Assembly: GCA_002434595.1 (NCBI GenBank)
Contig: DJKK01000008.1
Location: 1-7,633, forward strand
Length of the DNA stretch: 7,633 bases
From: Alphaproteobacteria bacterium UBA6544
Lineage (GTDB): Bacteria > Pseudomonadota > Alphaproteobacteria > UBA8366
Direction of reading: 5' to 3'
This document shows positions 1 to 5,786 of the stretch, piece after piece. Position numbers and translations under genes: made by a program. How positions within the stretch are numbered: position 1 is the first letter of the stretch; every line of letters begins with the position of its first letter. The notes beneath the pieces are model-generated. The model saw only the letters and a program-made list of their open reading frames with translations. It had not been told where the DNA came from and did no database searches.

Positions 1-757
1 ACGGCCGCGACAGCGCCGCCTCGAGATCCATAAACGGCCTAGCGCGCATCTCCTCATCGCGCGGGTCATAGACCATCAAGCTATCACTCAATACGGCGAG
101 ATCCTCGAGGCTCCGCGCCAACGGTCCGACATGGTCCAGCTTACGAGAAATCGGGCTAACGCCAGTGCACGATATAGAACCAAAGGTCGGCTTGTATCCA
201 TAAATGCCGCAGAATGATGCGGGTCGAAGCGTTGACCCCGCCGTCTGGGATCCCAGTGCCAACGGTACCATGTTATCGCCTACAGCTGCGCAAGAGCCGC
301 TCGATGAACCGCCGGGTGTGCGTTCCGGGTCGTGCGGATTCCGCGTCTTTCCCGGAGTCATCATAGCAATTTCGGTGGTCACGACCTTCCCCAGGATAAC
401 TGCGCCTGCCTGACGCAACAACTGCGTTGCAAATGCATCCGATGCAGGCCGGCGGTCGGCAAAGCGTTTGCTTCCGTATTCGGTCGGCATGTCGCACGTA
501 TCAAAAATGTCCTTAAGCGCGACTGGTACGCCGTGCAGCGGCCCAAGGGCAGCTCCAGCAGCGCGAACGCGATCGCGTTCACGGGCTTGTTCGAGAGCGT
601 AGCCGGGATCCAGATAAACCCAAGCTTCTACTGCGGGTTCCCTTTCCTCAATCCGCGCAAGGCACGCTGTAGTTAGGTCCTCGGATGTGAAGTTACCTGC
701 GGCCATACGCGCCCGTGCTTCACTTGCGGTCAACTCGTTCAAGGCAAGATCCGCCAT
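1..757 (-). CDS. Amidase signature family hydrolase, N-terminal part (cut by window edge)
   Basis: This is a serine amidase that hydrolyses C-N bonds of amides; the substrate cannot be told. The frame is open from an ATG at 757 to base 1, giving 252 residues of a family that is usually about 450-500. The three catalytic residues are all visible: Lys82 in GVPVALKDIFD, the cis-Ser Ser151 in TPGGSSSGS, and nucleophile Ser175 in SQTAGSTLRPASFCG. The spacings (69 and 24 residues) match malonamidase E2. The start is supported by GGGAG (765-769, minus strand) seven bases upstream. The nucleophile motif is SQTAGS and not the DTGGS usual in GatA, so a stand-alone amidase is more likely than a tRNA amidotransferase subunit. 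It is transcribed in the same direction as bolA, with no visible functional tie to the sugar operon. Confidence 0.92.
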   Translation of the reverse strand, partial: MADLALNELTASEARARMAAGNFTSEDLTTACLARIEEREPAVEAWVYLDPGYALEQARERDRVRAAGAALGPLHGVPVALKDIFDTCDMPTEYGSKRFADRRPASDAFATQLLRQAGAVILGKVVTTEIAMMTPGKTRNPHDPERTPGGSSSGSCAAVGDNMVPLALGSQTAGSTLRPASFCGIYGYKPTFGSISCTGVSPISRKLDHVGPLARSLEDLAVLSDSLMVYDPRDEEMRARPFMDLEAALSRP

Positions 758-1010
758 GACGCCACTCCCGTGTTCTACAAAGGTCTTCGAATTGCTTTTA
801 CAAACCTAGCATCCGGAGGGCATAGCGGTAGTCGGAAGTGCGTTTCCAGAGCTCAACAACTTCTTCTTCAGCATCTGTCGGCACGCGGGAAAAAGCCGGA
901 CTGCATTCTCGATAACCTTATTTGAAAGGCGTAACAGTCCGATAGCAACAGATGCGATCTCAAAGACACTTTCCAAATCGGCTCGCTCGAAGCTCGCCGC
1001 AGGTCACAAG
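758..1010. other. Gap between amidase and bolA with no convincing gene
   Basis: These 253 bases lie between the amidase start and the bolA stop. On the minus strand a 65-codon frame is open from after a TGA at 1004-1006 to a TAG at 806-808. Its only upstream start candidate is a TTG at 976, without a good ribosome binding site. Its translation (for example IASVAIGLLRLSNKVIENAV) is not one I recognise; it could be a gene remnant or chance. I see no tRNA and no hairpin followed by a T-run that would end bolA. The 3' untranslated region of bolA and the amidase promoter presumably lie here, but no clear -35/-10 pair stands out. Confidence 0.5.
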
Positions 1011-1331
1011 CTAACTCGGGCGTTTTCCACCACCAAGGCAATCTGGCGATTCACGCACAACGCCACCCTTTCGCTCCCACTCCTCGGGTGTCAACGTTTC
1101 CATGCTTAATGCATGTAAAGGCCCTGCGAGCTCATCCTTAAGAATTCCGTTGACTGTCTGATGACGCCTGACACGAGGAACACCGTCAAAGGAATCAGTA
1201 ACAATCACCAATTTAAAATGTGATTCCGACCCCGGTGGCACGCTATGCATATAACTCTCATTCATAACCGTTAGATAACTCGGCGATAGAGCTTCGGTAA
1301 TCTTATTTTCGATAGTCTCTTGCACATTCAC
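1011..1331 (-). CDS. bolA: BolA family protein
   Basis: BolA-family proteins pair with monothiol glutaredoxins to bind a [2Fe-2S] cluster. In enterobacteria BolA is also a stationary-phase and morphology regulator with a KH-like fold. The 106-residue product matches E. coli BolA (about 105 aa) along its whole length: MNVQETIENKITEAL at the N-terminus, YMHSVPPGSESHFK at residues 27-40, VRRHQTVN at 54-61, and GPLHALSMETLTPEEW at 70-85. The invariant His of the HAL motif is His73; His29, His38 and His57 are also present. The C-terminal tail containing SPDC also resembles that of the E. coli protein. The start is GTG at 1331, chosen because GGAG lies seven bases upstream; a second in-frame GTG at 1325 is possible. 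It is divergent from the sugar operon and probably belongs to the core genome. Confidence 0.93.
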   Translation of the reverse strand: MNVQETIENKITEALSPSYLTVMNESYMHSVPPGSESHFKLVIVTDSFDGVPRVRRHQTVNGILKDELAGPLHALSMETLTPEEWERKGGVVRESPDCLGGGKRPS

Positions 1332-1338
1332 GACCGTT

Positions 1339-1342
1339 CTCC
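1339..1342 (-). promoter_or_regulatory. Ribosome binding site for bolA
   Basis: The minus strand reads GGAG here, seven bases before the GTG at 1331. It favours that GTG over the next in-frame GTG at 1325. Confidence 0.6.
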
Positions 1343-1359
1343 GTCACTGCGTCGGGATA

Positions 1360-1365
1360 ATTGTA
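1360..1365 (-). promoter_or_regulatory. Possible -10 box of bolA
   Basis: The minus strand reads TACAAT, five of six matches to TATAAT, about 29 bases before the bolA start. The best -35 candidate, TTGTGA (about 1381-1386, minus strand), has four matches but a spacer of only about 15 bases. The call is therefore tentative. Confidence 0.3.
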
Positions 1366-1395
1366 ACATGATACCGGGAATCACAATTTCCAAGT

Positions 1396-1410
1396 CGACA
1401 CTATATGTCG
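1396..1410. repeat. Short inverted repeat in the operon leader
   Basis: CGACA and TGTCG form perfect 5-base arms around a 5-base spacer (CTATA). It lies just before the AT-rich TTATATT and could be an operator half-site pair. Arms this short also occur by chance, so the call is weak. Confidence 0.25.
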
Positions 1411-1484
1411 TTATATTCTGGTCCAACGCGCCGATATCTAGTAAGAATATATCTTGGAAACTCCCAGCGACGCACCGCGGAAAA

Positions 1485-2429
1485 GTGGCCGAGCATACAG
1501 ACGAGACTTTCTACAGAAGCTTGTATCGAATTCGCCGAGTAGAGGAAGAAATTGTCCGCCTCTACCCTTCGGATCGCATCAAGAGCCCGGTACACCTGTC
1601 CATCGGTCAAGAATCCGTTTCTGTTGGTGTCTGTGCGGCGCTCTCGACAAATGACATCGTCTTTGGAACCTATCGCGGACACGCACTCTATCTTGCGAAG
1701 GGGGGCGATCTCAATTCCATGATGGCGGAGTTGTTCGGCAAACGCGACGGCAGTGCCCGCGGCAAGGCAGGCTCGATGCATTTGATCGACCTTGGAGCCG
1801 GCATGATGGGAACCTCAGCGATTGTTGCAACGACGATACCGCATGCCGTCGGGTATGCGTTGGCGATCCAGATGCGCCGCGAAAACCGGATTGTTGCGGT
1901 ATTCTTTGGCGACGGCGCTTCTGACGAAGGCGTCTTCCACGAAAGCATGAATTTTGCCGCATTGAAGAAACTGCCAATCCTCTTCGTCTGCGAAAACAAC
2001 GGCTATGCGATCTATTCGCCGGTAAGCGACCGAATGCCAGCAGATAACTTCTGCGAACGTGCTGAGAGTTACCGTATCCCGTCGACTCGGGTTCAAAGCG
2101 GTAAAACAACTGAGATACGGGATGCCGCTGCGCATGCCGCTGTAGCCATCCGGAAAGGGAACGGTCCGCAGTTTCTCGAATGTCTTACCGCGCGGTGGCG
2201 CGACCATGTGGGACCAGACGAGGATCGCATTTGGAATTACCGCCCCGACAGCGAGTTGGATGACTGGATCGCACGCGACGATGTCGCGGCAACAGCGAGC
2301 CGAATCGATCAAGCGCGACGTAGCGCAATCGAAGCTGAAGTCGAAAGGGAAATTGCGGACGCCATCGCTTTTGCGGAAGCGAGCCCATACCCAGCGATGG
2401 AGGAGCTTAACGAGCATGTCTTCCGCTGA
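1485..2429 (+). CDS. ThDP-dependent dehydrogenase E1 component, alpha subunit (pyruvate/acetoin dehydrogenase type)
   Basis: This is the alpha chain of a two-subunit thiamine-diphosphate enzyme that decarboxylates 2-oxoacids. Family marks follow in order: RIRRVEEEI (residues 15-23), SPVHLSIGQE (34-43), TYRGHALYLAKG (62-73, His66), GKAGSMHL (93-100), and the Mg/ThDP motif running from GDG at 142-144 to CENNGYA at 169-175. The loop RWRDHVGPDED (237-247) includes His241. From GTG 1485 the product is 314 residues, close to the usual 320-330. That start is chosen because the E1 fold begins just after it. The ribosome site is weak (GCGGAAAA), and ATG 1368 would add 39 residues unlike the family. 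It overlaps the beta gene by 14 bases. No E2 lipoyl or E3 gene is nearby; with sugar enzymes downstream, a role in two-carbon transfer to a keto-sugar is inferred. The family call is very sure, the substrate is not. Confidence 0.9.
   Translation: MAEHTDETFYRSLYRIRRVEEEIVRLYPSDRIKSPVHLSIGQESVSVGVCAALSTNDIVFGTYRGHALYLAKGGDLNSMMAELFGKRDGSARGKAGSMHLIDLGAGMMGTSAIVATTIPHAVGYALAIQMRRENRIVAVFFGDGASDEGVFHESMNFAALKKLPILFVCENNGYAIYSPVSDRMPADNFCERAESYRIPSTRVQSGKTTEIRDAAAHAAVAIRKGNGPQFLECLTARWRDHVGPDEDRIWNYRPDSELDDWIARDDVAATASRIDQARRSAIEAEVEREIADAIAFAEASPYPAMEELNEHVFR
2399..2405 (+). promoter_or_regulatory. Strong ribosome binding site for the E1 beta gene
   Basis: GGAGGAG lies inside the last codons of the alpha gene, ten bases before ATG 2416. 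It fixes the beta start even though the beta frame stays open upstream as far as 2206. Confidence 0.75.
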
Positions 2430-3465
2430 CCGAGAGCTTACCTACAGCGAAGCCCTGCATGAGGCCGTCCGTCAGGAAATGTCACGTAATTCCGACGTGT
2501 TTGTTTTCGGTCTTGGCGTCGACGACGCTAAAGGTATGTACGGCACGACCGCGGGGTTACACGAAGAATTCGGCACAGAGCGAAATTTTGACACGCCTTT
2601 GGCAGAAGACGCCATGACTGGTGTGGCTATCGGTGCAGCGCTTGCCGGAATGCGACCAATTCACGTTCATCAGCGTATGGATTTCCTACTGCTGTGCATG
2701 AATCAGCTCATCAACATCGCCGCCAAAGCGTCTTACATGTATGCTGGCGCATGTCATGTCCCGATCGTCGTGCGCGGGATTATTGGCCGCAGTTGGGGGC
2801 AAGGCGCGCAACACAGCCAGGCGTTGCATTCATTCTTCATGCATGTGCCCGGTATCAAAGTGGTCGCACCGACGACGCCGCATGACGCGAAGGGTTGTCT
2901 GATCGCCGCCATCCGCGATGATAATCCTGTCATCTTTATGGAACACCGTATGCTTTACGGTAACCGCGGGGTGGTTCCCGAGAACGACTACGAAGTACCC
3001 TTTGGCCAGGCACGTATACTTACAAGCGGCAACGACGTGACCATCGTCGGCGTTAGTCACATGATCGTCGAATGCCTGCGCGCCGCCCATGTCTTGCGTG
3101 AAGCCGGCGTGTCGGCGGAGGTCATAGATCCAGTCAGCCTTGCGCCACTCGATATAGATACAATCGCCGCGTCCGCCCGTAAGACCAAGCATCTACTGGT
3201 GGTCGACACTAGTTGGACCACTTGCGGCACCGGTAGCGAAATCCTCGCTCAATTGGTGGAAAGTCTCGGCGAAGAGGGCATTCCCAAAATGAAGCGGATG
3301 GGCTACGCACCAACACCCTGCCCAACAACACGCCCCCTTGAGGACATCTACTACCCGAGTGGCCAAACGATTGCGGAAGCTGCCCATGCTCTTGTGAGAG
3401 GCAGGGATTGGACCGCACCACAGATCGAAGCACGCGAAATTTCGGAATTCCGCGGGCCGTTCTAG
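2416..3465 (+). CDS. ThDP-dependent dehydrogenase E1 component, beta subunit (transketolase-like)
   Basis: This is the beta chain partner of the preceding gene; in E1 enzymes the alpha2beta2 interface forms the active sites. The 349 residues run through the pyrimidine-binding domain and the C-terminal transketolase domain. Visible marks: NFDTPLAEDAMTGVAIGAAL (57-76), where Glu64 is the residue that activates the ThDP aminopyrimidine; AAKASYMY (102-109); GAQHSQALH (130-138), where His133 matches the active-site His of E1 beta; VVAPTTPHDAKG (149-160); and PVIFMEHRMLY (171-181). Both key residues are intact, so the enzyme should be active. ATG 2416 is chosen from the GGAGGAG site and the family N-terminus. 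HVHQRMDF at 83-90 differs from the usual dehydrogenase segment and resembles what I recall from sugar-cluster homologues. The downstream gene follows after 13 bases. Confidence 0.92.
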   Translation: MSSADRELTYSEALHEAVRQEMSRNSDVFVFGLGVDDAKGMYGTTAGLHEEFGTERNFDTPLAEDAMTGVAIGAALAGMRPIHVHQRMDFLLLCMNQLINIAAKASYMYAGACHVPIVVRGIIGRSWGQGAQHSQALHSFFMHVPGIKVVAPTTPHDAKGCLIAAIRDDNPVIFMEHRMLYGNRGVVPENDYEVPFGQARILTSGNDVTIVGVSHMIVECLRAAHVLREAGVSAEVIDPVSLAPLDIDTIAASARKTKHLLVVDTSWTTCGTGSEILAQLVESLGEEGIPKMKRMGYAPTPCPTTRPLEDIYYPSGQTIAEAAHALVRGRDWTAPQIEAREISEFRGPF

Positions 3466-3470
3466 GAAAG
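3464..3470 (+). promoter_or_regulatory. Ribosome binding site for the DegT-family gene
   Basis: AGGAAAG overlaps the E1 beta stop codon and lies eight bases before ATG 3479. This makes ATG 3479 preferable to the adjacent GTG at 3476. Confidence 0.6.
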
Positions 3471-3478
3471 ACTAAGTG

Positions 3479-4756
3479 ATGTCGGAACGCGAGAAACTCA
3501 AACGCCAAGTGTTCGAAGCTGTCGAAGCGTATTGCTCGGCCGCGCATGATTTCTCGTTTGACAGCACCGCACCAATCGTGCGTCTGCACGAACCCACATT
3601 CTCCGCCGACGAAATCAACGCCGCACTAGATTGCATGCTCACCACACAGGTGACGATGGGCACGAAGGTGAAAGTCTTTGAGAAGTCATTTTGCGCGCCC
3701 TTCGGCCACAGGAACGGTGTCATGTCGAATTCCGGCTCGTCGGCCAATCTTCTTGCAATCGCGGCACTCGCCAACCCCGATGCAAGAGACGCGTTACGCC
3801 CAGGTGACGAAGTGATCGTCCCAGCACTCTCTTGGTCGACAACGGTATGGCCGCTGGTCCAATTGGGGTTGGTGCCCGTCATCGTCGACGTTGACCCGAA
3901 AACACTGAACATTGAAACAAACGCCTTGGAAAGGGCGATCGGCCCCAAGACACGCGGGGTCATGATCGTCCATGTCTATGGCAACCCTTGCGACATGGAT
4001 GCCATCAGCACTATTTGCGACAACCATGAGCTGGTTCTGATCGAGGATTGCTGTGAAGCGCTCGGCGCCTCTTTCGGGGGCTCACCTGTCGGCGCCTTTG
4101 GCCGCTTCGGTACCTTCAGTTTCTATTTTTCGCACCACATGACAACTCTCGAAGGTGGTATAACCATCGCCCAAGGCGCTGATGACGCCGAATTGATGCG
4201 TATACTGCGCGCTCACGGCTGGATCCGCGAGGTCGAGGATCAAGAGCATTGGCGTCGACGATACCCGAACATCCACCCACGGTTCCTGTTCGTGAACCTC
4301 GGCTATAATTTGCGCGCGACGGAGCTTCAGGGCGCCATGGGGATGGTGCAATTGCCGAAACTCGATGGGTATGTAAGCGCACGAAGAACCAGTGCCCAAT
4401 GGCTGCTGGATCGCCTAGAAAGGCATGCAGAACTCCTGCAACTTCAATCCGAGACAGCTGGAGGCTATCATTCTTGGTTTGGGTTTCCGATCACTGTCTC
4501 TTCCAATGCTCCGTTTGACGTAGACGACATCACTACGGCGCTTAACAAGAAGGGCATCGAGACCCGCCCGATCATTTGCGGCAATATTGCGCGTCAACCC
4601 GGCCTGCAGATGTACCCCCACCGTGTCTACGGTGACCTCACACATTCAGACGCCGTGATGGCGCGTGGTTTCTCATTCGGCAACCATCAGGATATCGACA
4701 GGGTTGCAAGTGCCTACATCGCGGATGCCATCGACGAATTCGTGGAGGCGTTGTAA
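3479..4756 (+). CDS. DegT/DnrJ/EryC1-fold nucleotide-sugar 3-dehydratase (ColD/RfbH-like, His in place of PLP Lys)
   Basis: This PLP-fold sugar enzyme has 425 residues. The family usually aminates keto-sugars through a lysine in a pattern like FSFHAIKNITCAEGG. Here the pattern is FSFYFSHHMTTLEGG (213-227), and the lysine position is His219. ColD and RfbH/E1, which remove the C3 hydroxyl of 4-keto-6-deoxy sugars, carry the same change. Other cofactor marks are SNSGSSAN (83-90) and IEDCCEALG (188-196, Asp190 for the pyridine nitrogen). VNLGYNLRATELQGAMG (272-288) is the conserved C-terminal motif. No cysteine occurs between residues 240 and 280, where E1-type enzymes bind their [2Fe-2S] cluster, so a ColD-like cluster-free mechanism is more likely. 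An N-terminal extension of about 30 residues precedes the fold. The stop overlaps the next start (TAATG). Aminotransferase is the likely automatic annotation but I think it is wrong. Confidence 0.85.
   Translation: MSEREKLKRQVFEAVEAYCSAAHDFSFDSTAPIVRLHEPTFSADEINAALDCMLTTQVTMGTKVKVFEKSFCAPFGHRNGVMSNSGSSANLLAIAALANPDARDALRPGDEVIVPALSWSTTVWPLVQLGLVPVIVDVDPKTLNIETNALERAIGPKTRGVMIVHVYGNPCDMDAISTICDNHELVLIEDCCEALGASFGGSPVGAFGRFGTFSFYFSHHMTTLEGGITIAQGADDAELMRILRAHGWIREVEDQEHWRRRYPNIHPRFLFVNLGYNLRATELQGAMGMVQLPKLDGYVSARRTSAQWLLDRLERHAELLQLQSETAGGYHSWFGFPITVSSNAPFDVDDITTALNKKGIETRPIICGNIARQPGLQMYPHRVYGDLTHSDAVMARGFSFGNHQDIDRVASAYIADAIDEFVEAL
4744..4748 (+). promoter_or_regulatory. Ribosome binding site for the GMD-like gene
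   Basis: GGAGG sits in the end of the upstream gene, seven bases before ATG 4756. It supports translation starting at the overlapping TAATG junction. Confidence 0.6.
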
Positions 4757-5775
4757 TGCTTAAGACCCGTGCGCTCATTACCGGAATTACCGGTATGGTC
4801 GGTTCCCATCTCGCAGAGTTCCTGCTGGAAGCAACGGATTGGGATATCGATGGTATGTGCCGCTGGCGCAGCCCCCTCGACAATCTCGAATCTCTGATTC
4901 CCAAGATCAACGCGGGCGACCGGATCAGGTTACTATACGGCGACTTACGTGACACACTGGCGGTTCAAGACGTCGTTCGCAAATCGACGCCTGACTACGT
5001 ATTTCATCTCGCAGCACAGAGTTACCCAAGGACGAGTTTTGAGAGTCCGCTCGACACACTGGATACGAACATTCAGGGAACCGCCCGTGTTTTAGATGCA
5101 TTGCGGCTTTCCGCACCGGGCGCCATCGTTCATGTCTGCGCATCGTCGGAAGTGTTCGGCCGCGTTCCAAAGGACAAAATTCCCATCGACGAGGAATGCG
5201 GGTTTCATCCGGCATCACCGTACGCCATTAGCAAAGTGGGCACGGACCTTATCGGCCGCTACTACGCCGAAGCCTATGACATGACTGTCATGACAACCCG
5301 AATGTTCACCCATACCGGTCCGAGGCGCGGTGATGTTTTTGCTGAATCGACATTCGCCAAACAGATCGCGCTGATCGAGGCCGATCTCATTCCTCCAGTG
5401 CTCAAAGTTGGCAACCTTGATTCCCTTCGGACGATTGCCGACGTACGAGATGCGGTGCGCGCTTACTATATGCTGGTGACCGTCGAGCCGACACAGGGCG
5501 CGTATTACAACATTGGCGGTACGCATAGCTGCAGTGTCGGCGACATCCTCGAAAGCCTACTCTCCTACTCGGATGCAAAGAACCGAATTCGGGTGGAAAC
5601 CGACCCGGAGCGTCTGCGTCCAGTCGACGCGGATTTACAGGTACCGGACACGACCAAGTTTCGCGAACACACAGGATGGACGCCAGAAATTCCTTTCGAG
5701 CAGACGATACAAGACCTGCTTGAGTACTGGCGCGCGCGCGTTGCCAGTGAAGGTAACCGTTTCCTCACACGCTAG
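4756..5775 (+). CDS. GDP-mannose 4,6-dehydratase-like extended SDR
   Basis: This 339-residue extended short-chain dehydrogenase is most like GDP-mannose 4,6-dehydratase, which makes GDP-4-keto-6-deoxymannose. It has the Rossmann motif TGITGMVGSHLAEFLL (9-24), Arg36 and Arg38 where NADP-preferring members bind phosphate, GDLRD (62-66), and AAQSYPRTSFESP (86-98), which parallels the GMD AAQSHV..SFESP segment. The catalytic set is Ser130/Ser131/Glu132 (ASSEVFG) with Tyr156 and Lys160 (YAISK). THTGPRRGDVF (185-195) and RPVDADLQVPDTTKF (288-302) match the GMD substrate-binding region. The first residue of the TSE triad is Ser and not Thr. An NDP-hexose epimerase or reductase with another nucleotide remains possible. 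The likely role is to feed the 4-keto-6-deoxy sugar to the upstream 3-dehydratase. Confidence 0.8.
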   Translation: MLKTRALITGITGMVGSHLAEFLLEATDWDIDGMCRWRSPLDNLESLIPKINAGDRIRLLYGDLRDTLAVQDVVRKSTPDYVFHLAAQSYPRTSFESPLDTLDTNIQGTARVLDALRLSAPGAIVHVCASSEVFGRVPKDKIPIDEECGFHPASPYAISKVGTDLIGRYYAEAYDMTVMTTRMFTHTGPRRGDVFAESTFAKQIALIEADLIPPVLKVGNLDSLRTIADVRDAVRAYYMLVTVEPTQGAYYNIGGTHSCSVGDILESLLSYSDAKNRIRVETDPERLRPVDADLQVPDTTKFREHTGWTPEIPFEQTIQDLLEYWRARVASEGNRFLTR

Positions 5776-5786
5776 CGGATCAACGT

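Larger units (their letters stand above)
1332..1484. promoter_or_regulatory. Divergent intergenic region between bolA and the sugar operon
   Basis: This 153-base stretch separates two gene starts that point away from each other, so it must hold promoters for both. It is more AT-rich than the genes, especially 1400-1460, where TATATG, TTATATTC and AATATATC occur. TATATT at 1412-1417 matches a -10 box in five of six positions, but I see no good -35 at 16-18 bases upstream. The frame of the E1 alpha gene stays open back to TTG 1320, with an ATG at 1368. The extra translated residues do not look like part of the E1 family, so I treat the stretch as leader and promoter DNA. Confidence 0.55.

Noticed and set aside
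204..676. Plus-strand open frames inside the amidase region
   Set aside because: The minus strand carries the amidase with all three catalytic residues in one uninterrupted frame, so the plus-strand frames are its shadows.
806..1003. A 65-codon minus-strand open frame between the amidase gene and bolA
   Set aside because: There is no ATG or GTG start near its upstream end, only a TTG at 976 without a ribosome site, and the translation matches nothing I know. It is noted as a possible remnant but not called.
1815..2417. A 200-codon minus-strand open frame opposite the E1 alpha gene
   Set aside because: It lies antisense within a strongly conserved ThDP gene, and its translation shows no recognisable domain.
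1485..3465. Housekeeping pyruvate or acetoin dehydrogenase complex
   Set aside because: No lipoyl E2 or dihydrolipoamide dehydrogenase follows; the next five genes are all sugar-nucleotide enzymes in the same operon.
3479..4756. PLP-dependent sugar aminotransferase (for example perosamine-type)
   Set aside because: The Schiff-base lysine is replaced by His219, the mark of ColD/RfbH-type 3-dehydratases, so amination is unlikely.
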